Shown here piece by piece: positions 7,636-17,100 of a stretch of 64,000 nucleotides of DNA (the stretch's first letter is position 1; each line of letters opens with the position of its first letter). The translations under genes and the position numbers were made by a program. The stretch covers positions 106,183-170,182 of the forward strand of contig JAGADF010000010.1 in the NCBI GenBank assembly GCA_017613735.1, given 5' to 3'. This DNA comes from Clostridia bacterium (GTDB taxonomy: Bacteria > Bacillota > Clostridia > Oscillospirales > Acutalibacteraceae). The notes beneath the pieces were generated by a model. The model made no database searches and was not told where the DNA came from. It saw nothing but the letters and a program-made list of their open reading frames with translations.

Positions 7636-8219
7636 AGAACTCCTTTTGACGAGGGGATTTCGCCCTTTGCCGTTTCGTCAATGCTTACCGCGGTTTTTAA
7701 CGCTCTTGCAACCGCCTTGAAAATGCCCTCGATTATATGGTGGGTGTTTTTGCCCGTGAGCTTGTGAATGTGCATTGTGATATTTGCATTTCTTGAAAAT
7801 GCGATAAAGAATTCCTCGCAAAGCTCGGTGTCGAATGTTCCGACCTGAGGGGATGGCATTTCGCAGTCGAATAAAAGCAGACCTCTTCCGCTTATGTCAA
7901 CCGCCGTAAGAATGAGGGTTTCGTCCATCGGAAGAATCCTTGAGCCGTAACGGGTAATGCCCGCGCAGTCGCCCAGAGCCTTCGAAAAAGCCTGACCGAG
8001 ACAGATTCCTATGTCCTCGACGCTGTGGTGGTCGTCAACAAATGTGTCGCCCTTGCAGTTGAGATTAAGGTCAAATCCGCCGTGCTTGCAGAAAAGCGTA
8101 AGCATGTGGTCTAAAAAGCCGACGCCGCTTGTCCCTTCGTAAACGCCGTTGCCGTCAAGGTTAAGCTTAAGCGAAATATCGGTTTCGTTTGTCTTTCTGT
8201 TTATTTCGGCAGTTCTCAT
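7632..8219 (-). CDS. hisB: Imidazoleglycerol-phosphate dehydratase
   Basis: Protein of 195 aa, the stand-alone dehydratase (not the enterobacterial fusion with a phosphatase). It contains the metal-binding DDHHSVEDIGICLGQA and later KLTGKNTHHIIEGIFKA motifs. Both ends overlap their neighbours by 4 bases. Confidence 0.97.
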   Translation of the reverse strand: MRTAEINRKTNETDISLKLNLDGNGVYEGTSGVGFLDHMLTLFCKHGGFDLNLNCKGDTFVDDHHSVEDIGICLGQAFSKALGDCAGITRYGSRILPMDETLILTAVDISGRGLLLFDCEMPSPQVGTFDTELCEEFFIAFSRNANITMHIHKLTGKNTHHIIEGIFKAVARALKTAVSIDETAKGEIPSSKGVL

Positions 8220-9274
8220 TTTAAAATCCTCCCGAGCGTGTTTATTAACGCGTCATCCTGTTCCTTTGTTCCGACGGTAATCCGAAGATAATCCTTTATT
8301 CTTTCCTTGCCGAAATGACGGACAAGAATGCCGTTTTCCTTTAATTTAAGATAGAGTTGTTCGCCGTCAAAGCCGTCCTTTTTTGCGAATACGAAATTCG
8401 CGCCCGAATCGAGTACAAGAAAGCCGAGCTTTCTTAAATCATCAGTAAGCTTCTGACGGTTTTCCTTTATAATCGCGACAGTCTTTTCAAAATATTCTCT
8501 GTCCTTCATAGCCTCGGCGCCGATTTCAATCGACAGGCGGTTGAGGTTATACGGGTTAAACGAAAATTTTGCTTTTTCGAGGTCGGCGATTAATTCTTTG
8601 CTGCCGAGCGCAAAGCCTATGCGCGCGCCCGCAAGAGCGTAGGATTTTGAAAAGGTGCGTACAATAAGAAGATTTTCATATTCTGCGATTAATCCTATTG
8701 CCGTGCAGTCGCAGAAATCGCAGTAAGCTTCGTCAATTACGACAACGTGATTGGGATTGTTTTTAAGTATTTCTTCAATCTGTCCGACGCTTAACGCAAG
8801 TCCCGTCGGCGCGTTCGGATTAGCTATATAAACCGTTCCGCAGTCCGAAAAATAGTCGCTTATATCAATCAAAAAATCATCCCTGAGCGGTATTTCCTTA
8901 TAGTTCAATCCGAAAAATGAAGCGAAAACGGGGTAAAAGCCGTATGAAATGTCGGGAAAGACAACGACGTCCTCTTTTTTACAGAACGAAAGAAATGAAA
9001 GCGCAAGCACCTCGTCGCTGCCGTTGCCGCAAAATACGTTTTCGTCTTTCAGACCGTAGTTTTCCGCAATCGCCTGCTTTAAAACACGGCAAGTCGGGTC
9101 GGGATAAAGCCTTAAATCAGCCGCCTTTTTATCGCTGACAACCGACTTTACCTTATCGCTCGGCGGGAAGGGAAACTCGTTCGTGTTGAGCTTTATATAG
9201 GACTTGTCCTGCGGCTGTTCGCCGGGCACATAGGCGTCCGTATTTTTAAGAATATCTGTTGAAAAAATACTCAT
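8216..9274 (-). CDS. hisC: Histidinol-phosphate aminotransferase
   Basis: Protein of 352 aa, a fold-type I PLP aminotransferase. The segment RTFSKSYALAGARIGFALG holds the PLP lysine, VVIDEAYCDF the cofactor Asp, and ANPNAPTGLAL the carboxylate-binding Asn-Pro-x-x-Pro-T-G. It converts imidazole acetol phosphate to histidinol phosphate. It overlaps hisD and hisB by 4 bases each. Confidence 0.96.
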   Translation of the reverse strand: MSIFSTDILKNTDAYVPGEQPQDKSYIKLNTNEFPFPPSDKVKSVVSDKKAADLRLYPDPTCRVLKQAIAENYGLKDENVFCGNGSDEVLALSFLSFCKKEDVVVFPDISYGFYPVFASFFGLNYKEIPLRDDFLIDISDYFSDCGTVYIANPNAPTGLALSVGQIEEILKNNPNHVVVIDEAYCDFCDCTAIGLIAEYENLLIVRTFSKSYALAGARIGFALGSKELIADLEKAKFSFNPYNLNRLSIEIGAEAMKDREYFEKTVAIIKENRQKLTDDLRKLGFLVLDSGANFVFAKKDGFDGEQLYLKLKENGILVRHFGKERIKDYLRITVGTKEQDDALINTLGRILK

Positions 9275-10554
9275 TTTTCGTCCTCAAATCTTATGGTTAC
9301 GCTTCTGGCGTGTCCCGAAAGTCCTTCTCTTTCGGCAAAGAGGGCAATTTTGTCCTTCGCCTTTTCAAGCTCGGTTTCGGGGTAGTAAATAAACTGTGAT
9401 TTTTTAATGTAATCGTCAACCGAAAGCGGGGAGGAGAATCTTGCGGTTTTGCCCGTGGGCAGGGTGTGATTCGGCCCTGCGAAGTAATCGCCCAAAGCCT
9501 CGGGAACATTTTTGCCGAGGAATATACTGCCCGCGTTCTTAACCTTGTCAAGCAGGTCAAACGGATTGTTGACCGCGAGCTCAAGGTGTTCGGGAGCAAC
9601 CTCGTTTGCAAGTTCAACCGCTTCGTCAAGATTATCTACAATAAACGCCTTGCCGTAGTTTTCAACCGACGCGGCGGCTATTTCGCAACGGGGGAGAAGG
9701 CGAACCTGCCTGTCAACCTCGTCCGAAACTGCTTTTGCAAAGCTTTCGTCCGTTGTGATAAGCACTGCCGCTGCAAGACGGTCGTGCTCCGCCTGACTTA
9801 ATAAATCAGCCGCAACGTATTTCGGGTTGGCGTCAGGTTCCGCTACAACAAGAATTTCGCTCGGGCCGGCTATCATATCAATATTTACCTTGCCGAAAAC
9901 CTGCCTTTTGGCGGTAGCGACAAAAATATTTCCGGGACCGACAATCTTATCAACCTTAGGCACGCTTTCGGTGCCGTAAGCCAAAGCCGCTATAGACTGG
10001 GCGCCGCCTGATTTGATTATCTTATTAACACCTGCAACCTTAGCCGCGCAAAGAATATCGCCGCGGATGTTTCCGCTTTTATCGGGCGGGGTGACCATAA
10101 CGATTTCGCTTACTCCCGCAATAACGGCGGGAATCACGTTCATTAGCACGCTTGACGGGTAACTCGCCGTGCCGCCGGGAACGTAGAGCCCTACCTTTTC
10201 GACGGGAATGACTTTCTGACCGAGTATTATTCCGTTTTCCTTTTCAATCCTGAAACCGTCGCGTTTCTGTTTCGAGTGGAAAAAGCGTATGTTTTCGGCG
10301 GCTTCCTCAAGAACCCTTATGAAATCCCTGTCCGCGCTGTTGTACGCATTTTCGATTTCCCCGTCCGTGACGACAAGGTTGTCTATTTCGCAGCCGTCGA
10401 ATTTCAGGGCGTAATCCTTTAACGCGGAGTCGCCGTTTTTACGTACGTTTTCAATTATTTCGGCAACCGTTTTTTCAACGTCCATTCTGTCGACAGTTCC
10501 TCTGTTGAGAAGCGCGTCAACGTCCATACCGCTTTTATACCTGATTATTTCCAT
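9271..10554 (-). CDS. hisD: Histidinol dehydrogenase
   Basis: Protein of 427 aa, normal length. It contains GLYVPGGTASYPSSVLMN, the long family signature beginning at IDMIAGPSEILV, DLLSQAEHD and the zinc/active-site segment APEHLELAV. It oxidises histidinol to histidine in two NAD-dependent steps. The gap to hisG is only four bases. Confidence 0.97.
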   Translation of the reverse strand: MEIIRYKSGMDVDALLNRGTVDRMDVEKTVAEIIENVRKNGDSALKDYALKFDGCEIDNLVVTDGEIENAYNSADRDFIRVLEEAAENIRFFHSKQKRDGFRIEKENGIILGQKVIPVEKVGLYVPGGTASYPSSVLMNVIPAVIAGVSEIVMVTPPDKSGNIRGDILCAAKVAGVNKIIKSGGAQSIAALAYGTESVPKVDKIVGPGNIFVATAKRQVFGKVNIDMIAGPSEILVVAEPDANPKYVAADLLSQAEHDRLAAAVLITTDESFAKAVSDEVDRQVRLLPRCEIAAASVENYGKAFIVDNLDEAVELANEVAPEHLELAVNNPFDLLDKVKNAGSIFLGKNVPEALGDYFAGPNHTLPTGKTARFSSPLSVDDYIKKSQFIYYPETELEKAKDKIALFAEREGLSGHARSVTIRFEDEK

Positions 10555-10558
10555 TTCT

Positions 10559-11179
10559 TCACCCGATTTTTTCGGCTAATCTGCCGTTGATTTCCATTAT
10601 TATATCATTCTTGAAGCGAAAGGCGTTCTTATTGGAAATAAACCTTGCGCTTATCGGTAAAATCTCCGTATAGACCTTTAGGTCATTTTCCTTAAGGGTA
10701 GTGCCTGTTTCGACTATGTCGACGATAACGTCGCTCATATCGAGAATTGGCGCAAGCTCGATTGAGCCGTGAAGCTTTATTACGTCGATTTCACGGTTGA
10801 TTGAATTATAGTAGTTTTTTGTTATGTTTACGAATTTTGTGGCGACACGCAGCGGCTCGTCGGGGTTTTCGACCCAGCCGTTTTTCGCGGCGACCGCCAT
10901 TTTGCACTTGCCGAGTTTCAAATCGAGAAGCTCGTAAACGTCGGGCTCGGTTTCAAGAAGAATGTCCTTGCCGACAACGCCTATATCCGCCGCGCCGCGT
11001 TCAACGTAAATCGCGACGTCGGACGGCTTTACGAGAAAGTACCTGACGGTGCCGTCGCCGTTTTCGAAAATCAACTTTCTGTTATCTTCAAAAATGCCTT
11101 CGCAGTCGTAACCGATTTCGGCAAAAAGAGAATATACTTTTTTCCCGAGTCTGCCTTTAGGTAAAGCTATATTAAGCAT
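10559..11179 (-). CDS. hisG: ATP phosphoribosyltransferase, short form catalytic subunit
   Basis: Protein of 206 aa starting MLNIALPKGRLGKKVYSLF. It is the short HisG type lacking the C-terminal ACT-like regulatory domain and therefore dependent on HisZ. The PRPP-binding VDIVETGTTLKEN is present. It catalyses the first committed step. It overlaps hisZ by 8 bases. Confidence 0.97.
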   Translation of the reverse strand: MLNIALPKGRLGKKVYSLFAEIGYDCEGIFEDNRKLIFENGDGTVRYFLVKPSDVAIYVERGAADIGVVGKDILLETEPDVYELLDLKLGKCKMAVAAKNGWVENPDEPLRVATKFVNITKNYYNSINREIDVIKLHGSIELAPILDMSDVIVDIVETGTTLKENDLKVYTEILPISARFISNKNAFRFKNDIIMEINGRLAEKIG

Positions 11180-12287
11180 CTTTATTCTCCCTTAAATCAA
11201 GAATTTTTGCGGCTGTGATATTGTCGGGTATTTCGCGTTCGATTCTGATTGAGAAATTGTCCTCGAGAATAAGGTCGCGCGCAATTTTATAAATGTAGGA
11301 GAATTCCGTCTTGTCGTCATAAAGAAGAATTATATCGCAGTCGAAATTCTTTTTTTCATAAAGCAGGCGCGAAAGCTCGTCGGTATAAACCGCGAATCCG
11401 ATAGCACCGCTTTGTTTGCCCATTTTTTTTGTAAGGAAATCGTAGTTTCCGCCCTTTAAGACAATCTTTGAAAGCCCCTTGATATAGCCCTGAAAGATTA
11501 TTCCGTTATAGTAGTCAATGTCGTTGACTATTGAAAAGTCAAGGCTTATGTTCTTTGAAAGAGAATTGAACTTGACCGAGTTGTAAAGGTTCTCAAGCTC
11601 TTTTAATGCATTCAGCGACGTTTCGCCGAGCGCGAGCGATTTCGCCCTTTCGAGAGTGCTTTCAAACGGACCGTAGAGAAGGGGAATGGTTTCTATGCTC
11701 TTTTTGAGATTTTCGGGGATGTTGAGCTTTTTAAGCTCGCTTTCAAGCTCGTGAGTGTTTTTGCTGAAAATAAAGGAGTTCAGAGTTTTCTTCTCTTCAT
11801 CCGTAATATCGCATTCGTCAAGAAGCCCCGAAACAAAGCCCATATGTGAAATGTCGAGCACGAACGGCTCGCCTATGGCGTTAAGCGAGCGCAGGGCAAG
11901 AAAAACAGCCTCAACCTTTGCGTAAGCGTCTATTTCACCGAGAATTTCAATTCCCGTCTGGCTTATTTCCTTGTATTCATGTGAGCCGAAGGGGAGACGG
12001 ACAACCTTTTCGTCGTAGTAAACCTTCATAAAGCCCTTGAGCTTTTCGTCGGGCATTTTCTTAACTATGGAAAGGGTGACGTCGGGCTTTAACGACAGCA
12101 CTCTTCCGTCAAGGTCCATAAAGGATATTATCTTGTCGGTGTTGAGAAAGCTTTTGTTATCGACGTAGAGGTCGTACGGCTCAAACTTGTTGACGTTCGC
12201 CTTTTTAAAGCCGTGGCTTTCGTAGATTGAGCGAAGCTCCAGCTTTAATTTTTCTTCGCGGGATAAAATGTTTATTTCGTTTTCCAT
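11172..12287 (-). CDS. hisZ: ATP phosphoribosyltransferase regulatory subunit HisZ
   Basis: Protein of 371 aa related to class II histidyl-tRNA synthetase but without its tRNA-binding domain. It shows LKPDVTLSIVKK (motif 2-like region), SQTGIEILGE, DISHMGFV and YYNGIIFQGYIKG. HisZ pairs with short HisG and mediates histidine feedback. It is the first gene of the operon, with AAAGGG ten bases upstream of the ATG. Its combination with short HisG identifies it over a true HisS. Confidence 0.94.
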   Translation of the reverse strand: MENEINILSREEKLKLELRSIYESHGFKKANVNKFEPYDLYVDNKSFLNTDKIISFMDLDGRVLSLKPDVTLSIVKKMPDEKLKGFMKVYYDEKVVRLPFGSHEYKEISQTGIEILGEIDAYAKVEAVFLALRSLNAIGEPFVLDISHMGFVSGLLDECDITDEEKKTLNSFIFSKNTHELESELKKLNIPENLKKSIETIPLLYGPFESTLERAKSLALGETSLNALKELENLYNSVKFNSLSKNISLDFSIVNDIDYYNGIIFQGYIKGLSKIVLKGGNYDFLTKKMGKQSGAIGFAVYTDELSRLLYEKKNFDCDIILLYDDKTEFSYIYKIARDLILEDNFSIRIEREIPDNITAAKILDLRENKDA

Positions 12288-12317
12288 AATAATTAAACCC
12301 TTTCGGCATTTTTTAGA

Positions 12318-12346
12318 ATTATAACTGATTTTAGTGTATTAGTCAA
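12318..12346 (-). promoter_or_regulatory. Promoter of the histidine operon
   Basis: Reverse strand TTGACT, exactly 17 bases, TATAAT. The transcript would start near 12311, giving a leader of about 24 bases. This leaves no room for a T-box or attenuator. Confidence 0.85.
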
Positions 12347-12355
12347 TTAGCAAAT

Positions 12356-12373
12356 TAGCGTATTAGCACGCTA
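12356..12373. promoter_or_regulatory. Inverted repeat just upstream of the his promoter
   Basis: TAGCGT-ATTAGC-ACGCTA, a perfect 6+6 palindrome ending 10 bases before the -35 box, within a run of repeated ATTAG units (12338-12367). It is a candidate protein-binding site for control of the operon. Confidence 0.45.
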
Positions 12374-12455
12374 AAGCGACCGAAAAACTATGTAAAATAC
12401 ACAAAACGCCTTATTTTTATTTACTTATAATACTATAAAAGAGTAATAAAGTAAA

Positions 12456-12489
12456 GAAAAAAATACCGCTTCAACCGAATTGAAGCGGT
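12456..12489 (-). terminator. Terminator of the CNNM/CBS gene
   Basis: Reverse strand hairpin ACCGCTTCAA/TTGAAGCGGT with a 5-base loop, followed by ATTTTTTT. It isolates the his promoter from the upstream gene. Confidence 0.9.
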
Positions 12490-12500
12490 AAATTCAGCTT

Positions 12501-13871
12501 TTATTCGTCTTCGCCGGGTTCCTCGGTTTCTTCCTCGGGTTTTGGCGGAATGTGAACTCTGACCTTGCCTATTCGTCTGTCCTCGACATTGAGAACGGTA
12601 AATTCTATTCCGTTATATTCAACGGTATTCATTTCGCCATCCTCGGGCAGGAATCCGAGAAGACTTATTATAAATCCGCCGAGCGTATCATAATCGCCCT
12701 CGGGAAGCTTGATATCAAGCTCTTCTTCAACCTCTTCGATATCTGTAATACCGTCGATTGTAAAGGTTGTTTCGTCGATTACCGAGATTTCCTCATCCTC
12801 GTTGTCGTATTCGTCCTGAATATTGCCGACTATGGCTTCAAGCAGGTCTTCAAGGGTAACAATTCCCGCCGTTCCGCCGTATTCGTCAATGACGATAGCC
12901 ATCTGGATTTTCTTTTCGGTCATCTCGTTGAAAAGCTCGCCGCAGCTCTTTGATTCGGGTATATAAAGAGCTTTTCTCATAATATGGCGAAGGGTTTTGC
13001 TTTTAGGAATCGAAGTGCCGACATAGGGAAGCAAATCCTTAACGTATACCACGCCGATAATGTTGTCGGGGTCGTCGTCGTAGACGGGTATTCTTGAGTG
13101 GCCGCTTTCAATCGCTATGGGAAGTATAGCCTGAAGAGGCTCGTCAACCTCAATGCACTCCATATCCGTACGGTGAGTCATAATATCCGCAACGTCAATG
13201 TCGTCGAACTCAAAAATGTTGTTTATCATTTCTTTCTGTTCGGATTCGATAACGCCTTTTTCCTCGCCGACGTCGACCATCATACGAATTTCTTCCTCGG
13301 TTACAATCTCGTCGCCGGCGTTGGGGTCAAGACCGAAAAGCCTTACCACGCCGTTGGTCGAAAGAGAAAGAATTTTGACAAATGGCGCGACGATTTTTGA
13401 AAACACGAGAAGAGTTTTAACTACCGCGAAAGAAACCTTTTCGCTCTTCTGCATCGCGATTTTTTTCGGTACGAGCTCGCCGAGTACGAGCGAAAAATAC
13501 GAAACGATAATTGTAATTAATACGGTCGCGAGTCCGAGAATGAAATTATAGGGCAGGGCGGTCCATTTTTTGCTTAATGCGTCGGTAAGCATTACGGCGA
13601 ACGACTGAGCCGCCGAAGCCGAGGTAAGAAAGCCCGCCAGGGTAACGCCTATCTGAATGGTTGATAAAAAGCCGGAAGAATTTTTCGTCAGCTTTTTAAT
13701 CATTTTCGCTTTTTTGTGGCCGTCCTCAGCCATCTTTTCGATTTTCGCGTCGTTAAGCGAAATAATCGCAATTTCGCTCATCGCAAAAAACGCATTGATA
13801 AGTATGAGAACAAATAAAATCAGTACCTGGATAATAACAGTCGCAGGTCCGGGGTCGTCCATAAAAGACAT
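12501..13871 (-). CDS. CNNM/DUF21 membrane protein with CBS pair and CorC/HlyC domain (hemolysin-family ion transporter)
   Basis: Protein of 456 aa. An N-terminal CNNM (DUF21) region with about four membrane segments (about 10-35, 65-85, 100-125, 135-160) contains NAFFAMSEIAI and GELVPKKIAMQ. It is followed by two CBS domains (about 210-335, with DIMTHRTDMECI and EYGGTAGIVTLEDLLEAIVG) and a CorC_HlyC cap domain. Relatives are CorC and MpfA, implicated in Mg2+ efflux or tolerance; the hemolysin label is historical. The first ATG has its AGGAG only two bases away, and the ATG three codons later is an equally good start. Confidence 0.88.
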   Translation of the reverse strand: MSFMDDPGPATVIIQVLILFVLILINAFFAMSEIAIISLNDAKIEKMAEDGHKKAKMIKKLTKNSSGFLSTIQIGVTLAGFLTSASAAQSFAVMLTDALSKKWTALPYNFILGLATVLITIIVSYFSLVLGELVPKKIAMQKSEKVSFAVVKTLLVFSKIVAPFVKILSLSTNGVVRLFGLDPNAGDEIVTEEEIRMMVDVGEEKGVIESEQKEMINNIFEFDDIDVADIMTHRTDMECIEVDEPLQAILPIAIESGHSRIPVYDDDPDNIIGVVYVKDLLPYVGTSIPKSKTLRHIMRKALYIPESKSCGELFNEMTEKKIQMAIVIDEYGGTAGIVTLEDLLEAIVGNIQDEYDNEDEEISVIDETTFTIDGITDIEEVEEELDIKLPEGDYDTLGGFIISLLGFLPEDGEMNTVEYNGIEFTVLNVEDRRIGKVRVHIPPKPEEETEEPGEDE

Positions 13872-13926
13872 AACTCCTTTCAGTGTTGAAAAAATACTAA
13901 TTTACATTATTTGTAAATTACCTTGT

Positions 13927-13955
13927 ATTATACAATTATTTATGCCTTTAGTCAA
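13927..13955 (-). promoter_or_regulatory. Promoter of the CNNM/CBS gene
   Basis: Reverse strand TTGACT, 17-base spacer, TATAAT, with transcription starting near 13920. Confidence 0.85.
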
Positions 13956-14038
13956 GTATGGGCAAATCGTTGGAAAAAATATACACATTTTATGTCATAA
14001 AACGGCGAAAATTCCATATTATTTTTATAAAATGACAC

Positions 14039-14067
14039 TTTACATAAAAACATTAATTTGTTATTAT
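14039..14067 (+). promoter_or_regulatory. Promoter of the PFOR gene
   Basis: TTTACA, 17-base spacer, TATTAT, about 55 bases before the start codon. Confidence 0.65.
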
Positions 14068-14121
14068 TATATGTGGCAAAAATAATGCTTAAAATTGCAT
14101 TTTCAAGGAGGATTTCTTACT

Positions 14122-17100
14122 ATGGCATCAGAAACAAAGGCTGTCGTAAGCAGAAAGTCCAAGACAATGGACGGTAACAACGCCGCCGCTTATGTGTCCT
14201 ATGCGTTCACAGAGGTTGCGGGCATTTACCCCATTACCCCTTCAAGCCCCATGGCTGACTATGTTGATCAGTGGTCGGCTAACGGCATGAAGAACATTTT
14301 CGGCACAACCGTTAAAGTTGCCGAGATGCAGTCCGAAGCAGGCGCGGCAGGCACCGTTCACGGTTCGCTTGCGGCTGGTGCTCTTACCACCACCTACACC
14401 GCTTCCCAGGGACTTCTTCTTATGATTCCCAACATGTACAAAATCGCCGGCGAGCTTCTCCCGAGCGTATTCCACGTATCGGCTCGCTGCGTAGCGTCGC
14501 ACGCTCTTAACATTTTCGGTGACCATTCCGACGTTTACGCCTGCCGTCAGACAGGCTTCGCAATGCTTGCCGAGACCAACGTTCAGGAAGTTATGGACCT
14601 TGGCGCAGTTGCTCACCTTGCAACAATCGAGTCAAGAGTTCCCTTCATTAACTTCTTCGACGGTTTCCGCACTTCTCACGAAATCCAGAAGATTAAAATC
14701 TGGGATTACGAGGATTTGAAGGAAATGTGCAATATGGACGCCGTAAACGCGTTCCGTAAGCGCGCTCTCAATCCCGAAAGACCCGTTATGCGCGGTTCTC
14801 ACGAGAACGGCGATATCTTCTTCCAGCACAGAGAAGCCTGCAACGAATACTACGACAAGGTTCCGGCTATCGTTGAAAGCTATATGGATAAGGTCAACGC
14901 AAAGCTCGGTACTGACTATAAGCTCTTTAACTACTACGGCGCTCCCGACGCCGACAGAATCATTATTGCTATGGGCTCTGTCTGCGACGTTGCCGAAGAG
15001 GTTATCGATTATCTTCTCGCCAAGGGCGAAAAGGTTGGTCTTGTCAAGGTTCGTCTTTACAGACCTTTCGCGGCTGAAAAGCTCGCTGAAGCTATTCCCG
15101 AAACAGTTAAGAAGATTGCAGTTCTTGACAGAACAAAGGAACCCGGCTCAATAGGCGAGCCTCTCTTCCTTGACGTTGTCGCTGCTCTTAACGATACGGG
15201 CAGAAGCGCTGTCGTAACCGGCGGCAGATACGGCCTCGGTTCAAAGGACACACCGCCTTCAAGCATCTTCGCAGTATATGACGAACTCAAGAAGGACAAG
15301 CCCGCGCGTCAGTTCACAATCGGCATCAACGATGACGTTACACACCTTTCACTCACTGAAGTTCCCGCTCCCATCACAGCGGCAGAGGGCACAATCGAGT
15401 GTAAGTTTTGGGGCCTCGGCGGCGACGGCACAGTCGGCGCGAACAAGGACTCCATCAAGATTATCGGCGACCACACCGACAAGTATGTTCAGGCATATTT
15501 CCAGTATGACTCAAAGAAGACCGGCGGCGTTACGATTTCTCACCTTCGTTTCGGCGACAGCCCGATAAAGAGCTCGTACTACATTAATAAGGCTGACTTT
15601 GTCGCCTGCCATAATCCCTCATACATTGAAAAGGGCTTCAAGATGGTTCAGGACGTTAAGCCCGGCGGCGTATTCCTCATCAACTGCCAGTGGGATGAGA
15701 AAGAACTTGCCGAAAAGCTCAACGCAGAGACAAAGCAGTATATCGCTAAGAACAACATTCAGCTTTATATCGTAAACGCTATCGACCTTGCCGCTAAAAT
15801 CGGTCTCGGCAAGCGTACGAATACTGTTCTTCAGTCTGCTTTCTTCTCACTTGCCAAGGTTCTTCCCGCTGAGGAAGCAATCGGCTATATGAAGGAAAAG
15901 GCTCAGAAGTTCATGAAGAAGGGTAAAGAAATCGTTGAAATGAACGAGAAGGCAATCGACGCAGGCGCTTCGGCGTATGTTAAGATTGACATCCCCGCTG
16001 ATTGGGCTACCGCAACAGACAACGCGGCTGAAGAGAAGAGCGAAGGCGCTCCGAAACTTGTCAAGATGGTTGACGAGATTATGAAGCCCGTCGGCAAGAT
16101 GGACGGCGACGCACTTCCCGTTTCGGTATTTGTTGACCATGCTGACGGTACATTTGAGCAGGGCGCGGCGGCTTATGAAAAGCGCGGCGTAGCGGTTATG
16201 GTTCCCGAGTGGGACGGTTCAACCTGCGCTCAGTGTAATAAGTGCGCTTATGTTTGCCCGCACGCTACAATCCGTCCGTTCGCTCTTACCGCCGACGAAG
16301 CGGCTAAGGCTCCCGAATGCGCTACCCTTGTTGAAAAGAAGGGTAAGGGCAAGGGCGAATATATGTATACAATGGCGGTTTCACCGCTTGACTGTATGGG
16401 ATGCGGCGTTTGTATCGGCGTTTGCCCGACAAACTCTCTTAAGATGGTTTCCCGTGAGTCACAGGATGCTAAACAGCCCGCATTCGATTATCTTGTTAAG
16501 AACGTTACCGTTAAGGAAGACCTTGCGAACAACACCGTAATCGGCAGTCAGTTCAAGACTCCGCTTCTTGAGTTCTCGGGTTCATGCGCAGGCTGCGCGG
16601 AGACAAGCTATGCAAGACTTGTTACTCAGCTCTTCGGCGACAGAATGTATATCTCGAACGCTACCGGCTGTTCGTCAATCTGGGGCGGTCCTGCTGCTAC
16701 ATCGCCTTATACGGTAAACAAGGAAGGTCACGGTCCCGCATGGGCTAACTCGCTGTTCGAGGACAACGCTGAACACGGCTTCGGCATGTATCTCGGTCAG
16801 AACGCAATCAGGAACAGACTTATAGGCAAGGTTGAGGCTATTGTCGAAGAGGGCAAGGCTCCCGCAGACGTACTTGACGCATGCAAGGCTTATCTTGATA
16901 CGGTTTCCGACGGCGAGGCTAACAAGGCGGCTTCGGCTGAACTTGTAAAGGCTCTCGAAGCTCTTGACTGCGATTGCGAAACTAAGAAAGACATCCTTGA
17001 AAATAAAGAATATCTCGCTAAGAAATCCATCTGGATTTTCGGCGGCGACGGTTGGGCATACGACATCGGCTTCGGCGGTGTTGACCACGTTCTCGCTTCG

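Noticed and set aside
12288-12460. Histidine T-box or attenuator
   Set aside because: The promoter is about 30 bases from hisZ; no T-box sequence or terminator/antiterminator pair is present.
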